Of a DNA stretch of 64,000 bases, positions 1-11,192 are shown one piece after another. The DNA is taken from positions 91,133-155,132 of the forward strand of contig CAKZQG010000006.1 in NCBI GenBank assembly GCA_937139605.1. Direction: 5' to 3'. The notes beneath the pieces were generated by a model. That model was not told the DNA's origin. It made no database searches and saw nothing but the letters and a program-made list of their open reading frames with translations. The position numbers and the translations under genes were made by a program. The DNA comes from an uncultured bacterium (lineage in GTDB: Bacteria; DRYD01). Position 1 is the first letter of the stretch. Every line of letters starts with the position of its first letter.

Positions 1-183
1 TCCTGCCATAAATATTTTAGAATCTCTACTTAATCCTGAAACATCTTTAAATATCAAATACAAATAATAATAATCTTTTTGTTTTTTTAATTTCCCTAAA
101 TAAAACATAACAATAATAATAGAAATAATAAACATTAAAAATAATGTTCCAACTTTTATTAAAATATTCCTTGAATACTCCAT
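1..183 (-). CDS. MCE/MlaD-like protein, N-terminal part (truncated by window edge)
   Basis: Reverse complement from ATG at 183 reads MEYSRNILIKVGTLFLMFIISIIIVMFYLGKLKKQKDYYYLYLIFKDVSGLSRDSKIFMAG: N-terminal TM helix followed by an MCE-like 'F.DVSGL..' motif; open to the window edge. Confidence 0.6.
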   Translation of the reverse strand, partial: MEYSRNILIKVGTLFLMFIISIIIVMFYLGKLKKQKDYYYLYLIFKDVSGLSRDSKIFMAG

Positions 184-203
184 AGTAATTTTATTTTTTA
201 TAA

Positions 204-944
204 TTATATTTTATTAAAAAAAAAGTAAATTAAAAACTTGAGTAATTTTATATTTCGTTTAATTCTTTTAGGGTCTTGAATAGTTCTGTAAAGCCATTCT
301 AATTTTAGTTTTTTAATAATAAAAGGAGCTCTTTTGTAATAATTTCCCCACACATCTATACTCCCACCAATCCCCATAAATATATTTGATTTTATTTTAT
401 TAATATTATTATTAATCCAAAATTCTTGCTTTGGACTACCTAAACCTACCAGTAAAACTTCTACCTCCTTTAGGTTAATTAAATCTATAATTTTTTGATC
501 TTCTTTAAAATAACCGTTATGATACCCAACAATATTAGAATTGGGATACTTTTTTATTAAATTAATAACAGCGTTTTCTATTATTTCTTGCTTTGTTCCT
601 AAAATGAAAGTTCTATATCCTTTTGAAATGATATTTTCAGCTAAATCTATACCATTAATTGGTTCTATATTTAAATTATATTTTTTATTTACATAAAAAC
701 ATACCCCATTAGATTCCAGTATAATTTCAGATCTATTTAAAATATCTAAAAATTCATTATTATTTAAAGAATCTATAACCATTTCAGTATTCAAAGTAAC
801 TATTTGAATTTTAGATTGAGATTTTATTACCTGATCTATTTTATTTAAAATCTCATCTATAGAAAAATACACATCTTTGATAATAATATTAGATATTTTT
901 AAAGTTCTTAGATCTTTTTTTAAATTATTTTTGGTTATAAACAT
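204..944 (-). CDS. WecG/TagA/CpsF family glycosyltransferase
   Basis: Motifs TLNTEMV, NGVCFYVN, FILGTKQEI, VGLGSPKQEFWI, FMGIGGSIDVWGN, RAPFIIKKLKLEWLYRTIQDPKR. Confidence 0.85.
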   Translation of the reverse strand: MFITKNNLKKDLRTLKISNIIIKDVYFSIDEILNKIDQVIKSQSKIQIVTLNTEMVIDSLNNNEFLDILNRSEIILESNGVCFYVNKKYNLNIEPINGIDLAENIISKGYRTFILGTKQEIIENAVINLIKKYPNSNIVGYHNGYFKEDQKIIDLINLKEVEVLLVGLGSPKQEFWINNNINKIKSNIFMGIGGSIDVWGNYYKRAPFIIKKLKLEWLYRTIQDPKRIKRNIKLLKFLIYFFFNKI

Positions 945-965
945 ATTAATAAATTGAATATATTA

Positions 966-1628
966 TTATTTTTCTTTAAAAGGATTGCTTAATATTTTAA
1001 TTCTATTAAATGGGAAAATAATGACTAAAGCTTTAGATTTAATATTATTTTTATCAACAAAAGGGTTATCCCATAAATGACTATCATAACTATTAGGCCT
1101 ATTATCTCCTAGGAAAAAATATTTGTCCTCAGGTACTTCAATCGGCCCATAGCTATAATAATCTCTATAAACTAAATAATCTTCTTTTATTAATTTATCA
1201 TTAATATAAAGATTCCCTTGATCAATAAACACTTTTTCCTTAGGTAATCCTATAAGTCGTTTAATATATAATCTATTTTCATTAATAATAGGGGGTTTAA
1301 AGATTAGAATATCCCCTCTATGAACTTTTAGTCCGTCTTTGGAATTAAACCAGATTTTATTAACTCCAAAAACAATGTCACCTGGTTTTAAAGTAGGAAC
1401 CATCGAAGAAGAAGGGATTATATAAAGTCTACCTATAAAAGTAATAACAAAAAAAGCTAATAAAGAAGCATAAAAGGCACTATCAATCCACTCTTTTAGT
1501 GTATCCTTATTAATCTTTTTTAAGAAACTAGGTAACCAAATTCTAGGAAAACTAAACCAATTATTACTAATCCCTATCTTTATAAAAAACAAAACAATTA
1601 TTATAAAAACTAAAACTAAATCATTCAT
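966..1628 (-). CDS. lepB: Signal peptidase I
   Basis: IPSSSMVPTLKPGD (catalytic Ser box), KRLIGLPKEKV (Lys box), FFLGDNRPNSYDSH. Confidence 0.92.
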   Translation of the reverse strand: MNDLVLVFIIIVLFFIKIGISNNWFSFPRIWLPSFLKKINKDTLKEWIDSAFYASLLAFFVITFIGRLYIIPSSSMVPTLKPGDIVFGVNKIWFNSKDGLKVHRGDILIFKPPIINENRLYIKRLIGLPKEKVFIDQGNLYINDKLIKEDYLVYRDYYSYGPIEVPEDKYFFLGDNRPNSYDSHLWDNPFVDKNNIKSKALVIIFPFNRIKILSNPFKEK

Positions 1629-1654
1629 ACTTTCTTCTTAATAAAATTTAAAAA

Positions 1655-2227
1655 TTAAATAACTATTTCGGAAATAGAAATAGTATTATTATCAATTTTT
1701 TCAATAAAACTTAGTTTATCTGTATCTCTATTATAAAATATCATATATTTTAATTCATTATCAGCTAAGATAGAATTAACCGCTTTATTTTCAGAAATGA
1801 CAGGTACAGATAATCTCTTACGAATTATATCAATTTCTTTAGTTTTTAGATTAGATAAATTGGCTTCAGTATTTTCTTTATTTTCTAATTGTCCTAATTT
1901 CATTTTATGACGAGAACCAACTATAACCTTATCTTTATATTTAGATAATTTAACTTCTAAAGAATCAACAATTGAATTAATTACATCATATAAATCATTA
2001 GCATTGTCTTTAATAACTATTTCTTCCCCATCCAAATTTAAAATAGCTTTAATATTATAGAACCCTTTTTGATAATCTATATATAAATCAAGATAAACAC
2101 TATCTTCATTATTTACAAATTTTTCTATTTTGGAAAAATACCTATCCAATCGTTCAAATTTTTGAGAAATATTCTTTCTAATGCTATCATCTAAATTGAT
2201 TCCTTTAGAATAAAAAATTATCTTCAT
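1655..2227 (-). CDS. hpf: Ribosome hibernation promoting factor, long form
   Basis: N-terminal S30AE-like domain, linker, C-terminal domain with ELKYMIFYNRDTDKLSFI. Confidence 0.85.
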   Translation of the reverse strand: MKIIFYSKGINLDDSIRKNISQKFERLDRYFSKIEKFVNNEDSVYLDLYIDYQKGFYNIKAILNLDGEEIVIKDNANDLYDVINSIVDSLEVKLSKYKDKVIVGSRHKMKLGQLENKENTEANLSNLKTKEIDIIRKRLSVPVISENKAVNSILADNELKYMIFYNRDTDKLSFIEKIDNNTISISEIVI

Positions 2228-2253
2228 AGTTTCTATCCCCCTTTTATTGTTTT

Positions 2254-4053
2254 TTATTGATTTAGATTAAGATTTTTTGATTTTCTTTTTTCAAGTACTC
2301 TAAAGAAGGCATCAACTACTTCTGGATAAAATTGCTTCCCTCTTTCGCTTTTAATAATTTCAATAGCTTTTTGTTCAGAAGCATAATGCTTATTATAAGG
2401 TCTTGGAGTAGAAATAGCATCGTAAGTATCAGCAATAGAAATAATATTTGCTCCTAATGGTAAATCTCTACCTGATATACCCCTTGGATAGCCTTTACCA
2501 TCTAATCTTTCATGATGATATAAAACATATACAGGGATCCCCCTTTCTCTAAATAGAGAAATTTTAGATAAAATCTTATATCCTTCTTCAGAATGAGTTT
2601 TAATCACCTCTCTTTCTTCAACAGTTAAAGGACCCTGCTTAGCTAATATACTATCAGGAATAGCTAGTTTCCCTATATCATGTAGAATTCCTGCTATCCT
2701 TATTTTTTCTACTTCTTCAGGCGGTAACCCCATTTCTTTAGCGATTTCAGCAGCTAACTCCCCTACCCTAGTTGTATGTAAAACTGGCGTATATTTATCT
2801 TTTGCTTCTATAGCACTACTAAATGCTACTATCGTTTCATTAAACGCATCTTCTATTCTTTTTAACAAAATAGCATTATGTATTAATATCCCTGCCTGGA
2901 CTCCTAAAAGTTCTAAAAACATTTTATCTACTTCAGTAAATAAATCTTCTTTATTATTAAAAGCAACCATAACACCTATACTATTACCTAAACTATCAAC
3001 AATTGGTACCATTAAAACCTCATAAACTTCATATGTCATTAAACTTAACTCTTCTAAAAATTTATAATTAATAACTTCTGATTCTTCAAATCCTTGATAA
3101 TAAATATTTTTTCTTTTATTAACATGAATAGTTATTTTTTTAATAAATACTTCTCTAATAAATCTATTAATAACGTTATTAGAGGGTTGGTCAGCTAAAG
3201 TCTTCATTTTAGTAACAATAGGTTTAGGTACTTCATAAACAAATTCAGGATTAATTATTTTATTTCTTTCTAATAATATCACAACACTATGAGCAAATAC
3301 AATATTTTTAATTTCATTACCTAGTACCTCTAATTGTTCTTTTATATTTCTAACCTTAGAAGCAAGCAATTTATTAATTTCAAATATTTTTTCTTGTTTT
3401 TCTTTAAGAAGAATAGCAAATCTACTTTTTTCCATTGCTTCTTTAGCTTTAGAATATGCTACCCTTTGAGCTTCGTCTATTTTCTTATGAGCATAATCTA
3501 ACACCTGGGATTTATAATAATCTAATACAAAACTCCTGATGGATCTAAATATAATTAAAGAAAGTATCATTAAAACAAGAATAAATACTACTAATCCTAA
3601 AATAAAACCATCTATATTTTTTAAATTCCTAAATAACTTAGAATTAATAAATATTGAAACTAAATTAACCCCTAAAAAAGTGATAAAAAATATCCCACTA
3701 TAAATCTCAGTTTTACTAAAAATATTTAAAAAAGAAAAAGGAATAATAGAAAAGAATGAATAAAAAATAAAAAGTGGATTATATTTTACCATAAAAAATG
3801 ATAAAACAATAATAGAAATAGCTTGTAAAAAAAACGTTAATTTAAAATTATCTATACTAAAATCCCTAAAATAAGGAATAAATACAATAAAAACCAATAT
3901 TAAACTTATAATAATTAAAGTATAATCTATTTTACCACCTGTAAAAAAATAAAAGAAAAACAATGTTAATAAAATAAAACCAGAAAATATTAAATTAATA
4001 TTAAATAAATCTTTTCTTAATTTTATTAAATCTACTTCTATAATACTACTCAT
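2254..4053 (-). CDS. Membrane-anchored GAF + HD-GYP domain phosphodiesterase-like protein
   Basis: N-terminal TM helices, GAF-like middle, C-terminal GILHDIGKLAIPD ... HHERLDGKGYPRGISG. Confidence 0.9.
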   Translation of the reverse strand: MSSIIEVDLIKLRKDLFNINLIFSGFILLTLFFFYFFTGGKIDYTLIIISLILVFIVFIPYFRDFSIDNFKLTFFLQAISIIVLSFFMVKYNPLFIFYSFFSIIPFSFLNIFSKTEIYSGIFFITFLGVNLVSIFINSKLFRNLKNIDGFILGLVVFILVLMILSLIIFRSIRSFVLDYYKSQVLDYAHKKIDEAQRVAYSKAKEAMEKSRFAILLKEKQEKIFEINKLLASKVRNIKEQLEVLGNEIKNIVFAHSVVILLERNKIINPEFVYEVPKPIVTKMKTLADQPSNNVINRFIREVFIKKITIHVNKRKNIYYQGFEESEVINYKFLEELSLMTYEVYEVLMVPIVDSLGNSIGVMVAFNNKEDLFTEVDKMFLELLGVQAGILIHNAILLKRIEDAFNETIVAFSSAIEAKDKYTPVLHTTRVGELAAEIAKEMGLPPEEVEKIRIAGILHDIGKLAIPDSILAKQGPLTVEEREVIKTHSEEGYKILSKISLFRERGIPVYVLYHHERLDGKGYPRGISGRDLPLGANIISIADTYDAISTPRPYNKHYASEQKAIEIIKSERGKQFYPEVVDAFFRVLEKRKSKNLNLNQ

Positions 4054-4077
4054 ATTTTATTAGATTTAATTTTATTA

Positions 4078-5364
4078 TTAAGCACTTTTAGGTAATTTAG
4101 ATAATTTTTCTTCTATTTCTTTTATATAATCCATATTTATGACAATATTTTTATTTTTTTTATTATTAGATGGTAATTCATACATAAGATCTAAAAGGAT
4201 ATCTTCTAAAATGGATTTAAGAGCACGAGCACCAGTTTTTGATTCATATGCTTTTTTTGCTATATACTTTATAACTTCTTTTTCAAATTCTAATTTTATA
4301 TTATCCAATGCGAAGAGTTTCTGATATTGTTTTATAATTGCATTCTTAGGTTTAATTAAAATATCTTCTAATTCTCTTAAAGATAATTTACTTAAAGTAG
4401 CAACAACTGGGAATCTCCCAATAAATTCCGGAATAAATCCATATTTTAATAAATCATCATTATTAACATAATTAAATATATTTTCATTTTCTTGATATTT
4501 AGAAGGATTAACTCTAAAACCTAAAGCAGAAGATTTTAGTCTTTGCTTTATAATATCTTCTAATCCACTAAAAGCACCACCTGCTATAAATAAAATATTG
4601 GTTGTATCGATTTGAATATATTGTTGATGAGGATGCTTTCTTCCACCTGTAGGGGGTACATTAGCAATAGTACCTTCTAAAATTTTAAGGAGTGCTTGTT
4701 GAACACCTTCACCAGAAACATCTCTAGTTATAGAAGGGTTATCTGCACTTTTCTTAGCTATTTTATCTATTTCATCTATATAACATATACCTATTTGAGC
4801 ATAATTAATATCAAAATCTGCAGCTTGGATTAGCCTTAATAAAATATTTTCTACATCTTCTCCAACATATCCAGCTTCAGTTATAGAAGTAGCATCAGAA
4901 ATAGAAAATGGAACATTAAGAATTTTAGCTAAAGTACTTGCTAAATAAGTTTTACCAGAACCTGTTGGCCCTATTAATAAAATATTAGATTTCGGTAATT
5001 CTACTTCATCTAATGATAATTCCCTAGTTAGTTCATTAGAATTAACAAATACTCTTTTATAATGATTATAAACAGCTACTGATAATACTTTTTTGGCTTC
5101 TTCCTGACCAATAACATAATCATCTAAGTATCTTTTTATTTCTACTGGAGTTAATAAATTTATTTTTTTATCTTTTTTTATGTTATTTTGAACTAATGAT
5201 TTATCATTAAATAAAGAAGAAACAGAAGAAGATAATTCGGGCTTTAAATTAACTAATGTAGAAAAACCGACTAATAAGCAATCCTCACATATATAAGATT
5301 CTTTACCTTGTAAAATAATTTTCTTTTCAGTATTAATAGTTTTACCACAAAAATTACATTTCAT
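4078..5364 (-). CDS. clpX: ATP-dependent Clp protease ATP-binding subunit ClpX
   Basis: N-terminal Cys4 zinc finger CNFCGK...CEDC, Walker [33 protein letters not shown]. Confidence 0.96.
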   Translation of the reverse strand: MKCNFCGKTINTEKKIILQGKESYICEDCLLVGFSTLVNLKPELSSSVSSLFNDKSLVQNNIKKDKKINLLTPVEIKRYLDDYVIGQEEAKKVLSVAVYNHYKRVFVNSNELTRELSLDEVELPKSNILLIGPTGSGKTYLASTLAKILNVPFSISDATSITEAGYVGEDVENILLRLIQAADFDINYAQIGICYIDEIDKIAKKSADNPSITRDVSGEGVQQALLKILEGTIANVPPTGGRKHPHQQYIQIDTTNILFIAGGAFSGLEDIIKQRLKSSALGFRVNPSKYQENENIFNYVNNDDLLKYGFIPEFIGRFPVVATLSKLSLRELEDILIKPKNAIIKQYQKLFALDNIKLEFEKEVIKYIAKKAYESKTGARALKSILEDILLDLMYELPSNNKKNKNIVINMDYIKEIEEKLSKLPKSA

Positions 5365-5383
5365 TATTAATCCCCTTTAAATA

Positions 5384-8071
5384 TTAATTTTTTAATAAAT
5401 TTAATATTTCGTTATTTTTATTTATTATTTCATTTATTTGTATGATTTCATTTTTATAATTTTGAATTACCTCAGGATTAGCTTTATTTATAAAATCAAC
5501 ATTATTTAATAATTTTTCAATCTTTTCTTTTTGAGTAATTTTATTATTTAGTTCTTTTAATATATAATTTCTATAAAATTCAATTAAATCTTTTCCAATA
5601 AAGATTCTTATAGAAATCCCATTATAATATAAATCATAATACTTAAATTCATTATTAACTAATTGATTATCTAATAATTCTTTTATTTTAGATTTAGTAA
5701 AAATAGAAACAAGATTTAATAAATCAAAAATATATTCATTTTTAAAATATCTATCAAGATTTTCTAAAGATATAAGAACTTCATTTAATTTTATATTATT
5801 TTGTTTAGAAACAAAGAATATATCATTAATATATGGTCTTAAAAATTTTATTAATTCTATTAAATCATCAATAATTTTAATCTCTTTTAAACTATCTGCT
5901 ATACTTAATTTTTGATTAAGAAGATTTTCTAATTCATTTATAGTTATATTAAAAATAACTTGATTAAATAAATTTTTATAAATATAATAACTAACAAACG
6001 GAGCAATTGGATGTAAATATACTAATATTACTTTAATAATTAATTCAATTGTTTCTTTAAATTTATTTAATTCTATAAATTTAGTAAACTCTATATACCA
6101 ATCACAAAACACATTCCAAACAAAATGATATAAATCAATAACGTAATCAAAAAATCTATACTCTTTAACATAGTTTTCCAAATTCTTAAGCAAATTTAAA
6201 GTTTTTAATAATATCCAAGAATTAATTAAATTAATAAATTGCTCATTTTGAATTTTATATTTAAAATCATATGAATTAGATAATCTAAATTGATAATATC
6301 TAATGGAATTCCAGATTTTATTAATAAAATTCCTAGCCATTTCTATTTTTTCATAATTAAATTTAACATCTTGAGATTCCCCAACTTGTAAAATAAGCCC
6401 CATTCTAGTAGAATCTGCGCCGTATTTTTCAATTAATTCTAAGGGATCAATGCCAGTACCTAAGGATTTACTCATTCTTTTACCACTTGGAGCTAGTATA
6501 ACTGCATGTATAATAACATCTTTAAAAGGAATTTCATTAATAAATTCTAAGGACATAAATATCATCCTACTAACCCATAAAAATAATATTTCTCTAGCAG
6601 TAGTTAAAACATTAGTAGGGTAATAAAATTGTTTATATTGATTAAATTTTTGTTGATCAGGCCAGAACATAACAGCAAATGGCCATAACGCAGAACTAAA
6701 CCACGTATCTAAAACATCCTCCTCTTGATAAATATTACTTGAATTACATTTAATACAATTTTTAATTTCATTTCTTTCATCTGCCCAAACATTTAAACAA
6801 TCTTTACAATAGAATACGGGGATCCTATGTCCCCAAACTATCTGCCTAGATACACACCAATCCTCTATATTTTCATACCAATCTAAAACCACTTTTTTAA
6901 ATACTTTAGGATAAAACCTTATCTTTTCATCTTTAACTGCTTGAATAGCTCTAAAAATTAAAGGATCATTTTTATCCATTTTAATAAACCACTGATCAGA
7001 ATAATATGGCTCGATAATATTATCACATCTATAACAATGTCCTATATTACTTTTATGAGGTTCTATTTTTACTAATAGTCCTAATTCTTGTAAATCTTTA
7101 ACTATTTCTTCTCTAGCTTTAAATCTTTCTAATAAATGATATTTGCTTGTAGGTAAATTAATAGTAGCTTCATTTGTAAATATGTTTATAATATCTATTT
7201 CAATGCCTTTTTCTTTAAGATTTTTATAGATTTTATAGTCATTAAAATCATGAGCAGGTGTTACCTTTAATGCTCCACTACCAAACGACATATCAACTTC
7301 TTCAACTGCTAAAACTGGAACCAATCTATTAACTAAAGGTACAAAAACCCTTTTCCCAATATATTTTAAATACCTTTCATCTTTAGGATTAACAGCAACA
7401 GCAGTGTCTGCTAACAGAGTTTCCGGTCTTGTTGTTGCTATTACTATATAATCTTCTAAATCCTCTAATTTATATTTTATATAATATAAATTAGTTTCTT
7501 TTTCTTTATAAACTACTTCTAAATCAGATAGACTTGTTAAACATCTACTACACCAATTTATAACTCTTTTACCTTTGTAAATATATCCTTTATTAAAAAG
7601 ATGTACAAAAGCTTTTTTAACAGCTATAGTATAATCTTCATCCATAGTAAATCTCGCTTTATCAAAATAAGCATATATCCCTAATTTCTTAAATTGTTCT
7701 AAAATGATATTTCCATACTCTTCTTTCCATTCCCAAATATACTTTAAAAATTCACTATTAGATAAATCTTTACGTTTGATCCCTTGTTTTAGTAATTTTT
7801 TTTCTACGACATTTTGAGTAGCAATCCCTGCATGATCAGTTCCAATAAACCAAACACTATCATAACCCTTAAGTAAATGATATCTAATTAGAAAATCTTG
7901 AATAGTATTATTAAGAGCATGTCCCATATGTAAAGAACCAGTTACATTAGGAGGAGGAACTACTATAGAATAACTAGGCTCCTTAAATTTCGGCTCTACC
8001 TTATTTAATTCATAAAATTCTTTTAATAAATTATCTTCTATGTATTTATGTTCATAATTTTTTTCTAACAT
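5384..8071 (-). CDS. valS: Valyl-tRNA synthetase
   Basis: PPPNVTGSLHMGHA (HIGH), KMSKS-type GKRMSKSLGTGIDP, ATTRPETLLADTAVAV. Confidence 0.96.
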   Translation of the reverse strand: MLEKNYEHKYIEDNLLKEFYELNKVEPKFKEPSYSIVVPPPNVTGSLHMGHALNNTIQDFLIRYHLLKGYDSVWFIGTDHAGIATQNVVEKKLLKQGIKRKDLSNSEFLKYIWEWKEEYGNIILEQFKKLGIYAYFDKARFTMDEDYTIAVKKAFVHLFNKGYIYKGKRVINWCSRCLTSLSDLEVVYKEKETNLYYIKYKLEDLEDYIVIATTRPETLLADTAVAVNPKDERYLKYIGKRVFVPLVNRLVPVLAVEEVDMSFGSGALKVTPAHDFNDYKIYKNLKEKGIEIDIINIFTNEATINLPTSKYHLLERFKAREEIVKDLQELGLLVKIEPHKSNIGHCYRCDNIIEPYYSDQWFIKMDKNDPLIFRAIQAVKDEKIRFYPKVFKKVVLDWYENIEDWCVSRQIVWGHRIPVFYCKDCLNVWADERNEIKNCIKCNSSNIYQEEDVLDTWFSSALWPFAVMFWPDQQKFNQYKQFYYPTNVLTTAREILFLWVSRMIFMSLEFINEIPFKDVIIHAVILAPSGKRMSKSLGTGIDPLELIEKYGADSTRMGLILQVGESQDVKFNYEKIEMARNFINKIWNSIRYYQFRLSNSYDFKYKIQNEQFINLINSWILLKTLNLLKNLENYVKEYRFFDYVIDLYHFVWNVFCDWYIEFTKFIELNKFKETIELIIKVILVYLHPIAPFVSYYIYKNLFNQVIFNITINELENLLNQKLSIADSLKEIKIIDDLIELIKFLRPYINDIFFVSKQNNIKLNEVLISLENLDRYFKNEYIFDLLNLVSIFTKSKIKELLDNQLVNNEFKYYDLYYNGISIRIFIGKDLIEFYRNYILKELNNKITQKEKIEKLLNNVDFINKANPEVIQNYKNEIIQINEIINKNNEILNLLKN

Positions 8072-8091
8072 ACCTATCTAATCTCCTATTT

Positions 8092-9156
8092 CTATTTTTC
8101 AATTAATTCATCTTCTAATAATGAATTATTATCTTGGTTATTTTTATTTAAGATATTATTAAAAGAGTAATTTTGGATAATAATTTTTTCAATGTGTTCT
8201 AAAATAGAAGGATTAGAACTAAGGAATTCTAATACTTTATCTTTTCCTTGTCCAATTTTTTCATTATTATAAGAATACCAAGAGCCCGTTTTATTAATAA
8301 TATTTAATTCTATAGCTAAATCAGCTACCTCAGATAATTTATCTATTCCTTGTCCAAAGATGATATTAAAAGTAGCTTCCCTAAATGGTGGTGCTACTTT
8401 ATTTTTTACTACTTTAGCTTTTATTTTTGCTCCAACATTAATATCCCCTTTTTTTATATTTTCAATTTTTTTTAGTTCAACTCTTACACTTGAATAGAAT
8501 TTTAAAGCTCTACCACCAGGCGTAGTTTCTGGATTTCCAAACATAATACCTACTTTCTCTCTTATTTGATTTATAAAAATAACAGCGGTTTTAGATTTAG
8601 CAATTAAAGCTGTTAATTTTCTTAAAGCTTGAGACATCAATCTTGCTTGTAATCCAATAAATTGATCTCCTATTTGCCCTTCTAACTCTGCTTGAGGTAC
8701 CAAAGCAGCTACAGAATCCACTACAATAATATCAACTGCATTAGATCTAGATAACATATCAACAATAGCTAAAGCCTGTTCCCCACTATCTGGTTGGCTT
8801 ATATATAGATTATCAATATCAACTCCTAACTTTTTAGCATATGTAGGATCCATAGCATGTTCAGCATCAATAAAAGCAGCAATCCCCCCATTTTTTTGGG
8901 CATTAGCTATAGCACATAAGGCTAATGTAGTTTTACCTGAAGATTCTTGTCCAAATATCTCAGATATCCTCCCCCGTGGAAATCCGCCAACCCCTAAAGC
9001 TAAATCTAAAGCTAAACTACCAGTAGAAATAGCCTCTACTTGCAGTTTTTCATATTGCCCTAATTTCATTATACTACCTTTTCCAAACTCTTTTTCTATT
9101 TGAGAAATAACACTTTTTAAAATAGCTTCTTTATTTTTATCTCTTAATTCCTCCAT
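8092..9156 (-). CDS. recA: Recombinase RecA
   Basis: [58 protein letters not shown]. Confidence 0.97.
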   Translation of the reverse strand: MEELRDKNKEAILKSVISQIEKEFGKGSIMKLGQYEKLQVEAISTGSLALDLALGVGGFPRGRISEIFGQESSGKTTLALCAIANAQKNGGIAAFIDAEHAMDPTYAKKLGVDIDNLYISQPDSGEQALAIVDMLSRSNAVDIIVVDSVAALVPQAELEGQIGDQFIGLQARLMSQALRKLTALIAKSKTAVIFINQIREKVGIMFGNPETTPGGRALKFYSSVRVELKKIENIKKGDINVGAKIKAKVVKNKVAPPFREATFNIIFGQGIDKLSEVADLAIELNIINKTGSWYSYNNEKIGQGKDKVLEFLSSNPSILEHIEKIIIQNYSFNNILNKNNQDNNSLLEDELIEK

Positions 9157-9175
9157 AGATTTGATAATATATAAA

Positions 9176-9213
9176 GCTGAAGAATTTATATTCCGCTACT
9201 TCAGCACGCGGAG
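9176..9213 (-). promoter_or_regulatory. Candidate H-type pseudoknot in the recA 5' leader
   Basis: Two crossing complementary pairs: GCTGAAG (9176-9182)/CTTCAGC (9199-9205) and TCCGC (9192-9196)/GCGGA (9208-9212). Confidence 0.45.
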
Positions 9214-9249
9214 ATAATAAAAAATTTAAATATATCAATATATATCTTT

Positions 9250-10485
9250 TTAAAAGAACTTTTTAAAAGCGACAACTACATTATGTCCTCCAAAACCAAA
9301 TGAATTTTTTAATGCGACATTTATTTCTCTATGAATTGCTTTATTAGGTGTATAATTCAAATCACATTCAGGATCAGGAGTACTATAATTAATAGTAGGA
9401 GGAATAGTTTTATTATATATAGCTAATACCGTAGCAATACTTTCAATAGCTCCTGCAGCTCCCAAAGTGTGACCTATCATAGATTTTATAGAACTTATAT
9501 TAATCTTATAAGCTCTATCGTTTAAAACTTCTTTTATAGCTTTTGTTTCAGTTTTATCGTTATAAGGTGTAGAAGTGCCATGAGCATTGATATAATCTAT
9601 TTCTTGAATATCAATATTATTTATAGCTAATTTAATAACTTGTTTAATAGAAGTAGCTTCAGGATCAGGGGCTGTAATATGATAAGCATCGCAAGTATGA
9701 GAATATCCAATAATTTCAGCATATATTTTAGAATCCCTTTTATTAGCTAAAGTTAAATTTTCAAGGATTAAAGCTCCTGCTCCTTCAGAAATAACAAATC
9801 CATCTCTATTTAAATCAAAAGGTCTAGAAGCAGTATTAGGGTCGTTATTTTTTGATAAAGCCCCCATATTTTCAAAGCCTGCAATAGCCATATTAGTAAT
9901 TGGAGCCTCAGAACCTACAACTATCCCTATATCTACCAAATTATTTTTAATAGCTAAATATGCTTCCCCTATAGCATGTAATGAACTTGAACAAGCACTT
10001 ACATATGTCAAATTAGGACCTTTTATATTATAAATAATTCCTATCCAACCTGCAAGGATATTCACAATCATTTTAGGTACAAAAAACGGAGATACTTTAG
10101 AATTTCCATTATTTAAATAAACAAATGTTTGCTCTTCAAAAGTTTCAATTCCTCCGATCCCAGAACCAACAAAAACCCCTATTCTAAACGGATCATAATT
10201 ATTTAATTTAATATTTGAATCCTTAAGAGCTAACTCAGCAGCAGCTAAACCATAATGAGTATATCTATCCATTTTTCTTATATGCTTTTTATCTATGTAA
10301 TTAGAAGGATCAAAAGATGAAGGAATTAAACCTGCTATTTTTGTTTTAAAAGTTTCTGTATTTATCCTATTATTAATAGTTATTCCATTTTTACCATTAA
10401 CTAAATTACTCCAGAATTCATTTATATCTAATCCTAAGGGACAGATAACTCCTAATCCTGTAATAACTACTCTATTATTATTCAT
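9250..10485 (-). CDS. fabF: 3-oxoacyl-ACP synthase II
   Basis: VVITGLGVICPLG, active-site VSACSSSLHAIG, NAHGTSTPYND, GHTLGAAGA. Confidence 0.96.
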   Translation of the reverse strand: MNNNRVVITGLGVICPLGLDINEFWSNLVNGKNGITINNRINTETFKTKIAGLIPSSFDPSNYIDKKHIRKMDRYTHYGLAAAELALKDSNIKLNNYDPFRIGVFVGSGIGGIETFEEQTFVYLNNGNSKVSPFFVPKMIVNILAGWIGIIYNIKGPNLTYVSACSSSLHAIGEAYLAIKNNLVDIGIVVGSEAPITNMAIAGFENMGALSKNNDPNTASRPFDLNRDGFVISEGAGALILENLTLANKRDSKIYAEIIGYSHTCDAYHITAPDPEATSIKQVIKLAINNIDIQEIDYINAHGTSTPYNDKTETKAIKEVLNDRAYKINISSIKSMIGHTLGAAGAIESIATVLAIYNKTIPPTINYSTPDPECDLNYTPNKAIHREINVALKNSFGFGGHNVVVAFKKFF

Positions 10486-10497
10486 AAATCAATAGAG

Positions 10498-10571
10498 GGT
10501 GGGTGAGGGGATTTGAACCCCCGACCCGTGGATCCACAGTCCACTGCTCTAACCGCTGAGCTACACCCACC
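10498..10571 (-). tRNA. tRNA-His (anticodon GTG)
   Basis: Reverse complement forms a cloverleaf GTGGGTG...CACCCAC with encoded G-1; anticodon stem GTGGA-CTGTGGA-TCCAC. Confidence 0.93.
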
Positions 10572-10593
10572 ACTAATTAGATTTATTTACTAT

Positions 10594-10890
10594 TTAAATT
10601 ATCTGTAATTTCGTTAATAATTGTCTATGCCCTCTTTTTCTTCTATATCTCTTTTTAGGAGTATATTTAAATATAACAATTTTATCTCCTTTAAAATGTT
10701 TTAATACTTTTGCTTTTAATTTCATATCTAAATAAGGTTTCCCTATGTGTAATTCATTTTTATCATAATATAACAAAACTTTATCTATTTCTATTTCTTG
10801 TCCCTCATCAGCATCAATTTTTTCAGTTATAATGATATCATTTTTATTAACTTTATATTGATGTCCTTTAACTTCTATAATAGCTAACAT
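10594..10890 (-). CDS. rplU: 50S ribosomal protein L21
   Basis: MLAIIEVKGHQYKVNKND ... KYTPKKRYRRKRGHRQLLTKLQI. Confidence 0.95.
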   Translation of the reverse strand: MLAIIEVKGHQYKVNKNDIIITEKIDADEGQEIEIDKVLLYYDKNELHIGKPYLDMKLKAKVLKHFKGDKIVIFKYTPKKRYRRKRGHRQLLTKLQII

Positions 10891-10952
10891 AATTTTCCTC
10901 TCCTTTTTATTTTATTATCTTTATTTTATTAAATCTTTAGATAATTTTATAA

Positions 10953-11144
10953 TTATTTAGCTGCAAGTAATTTAATTTGTATTCCATATTTTTTTAGACA
11001 TTTTGCACAAATTCTTACATAACTATCATTAACTTTGATTTTTCTTAAATTAGGGAACCATTTCCTTTTAGTATGTCTATTAGAGTGACTAACTTTATAT
11101 CCTGTTATGTTTCCTTTTAAACATATCTCACATACTCTACTCAT
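10953..11144 (-). CDS. rpmB: 50S ribosomal protein L28
   Basis: [36 protein letters not shown]. Confidence 0.95.
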   Translation of the reverse strand: MSRVCEICLKGNITGYKVSHSNRHTKRKWFPNLRKIKVNDSYVRICAKCLKKYGIQIKLLAAK

Positions 11145-11192
11145 AATATTAATCCCTTCCTTTTTTGAGTTATATAGTTTTTTTATATATAT

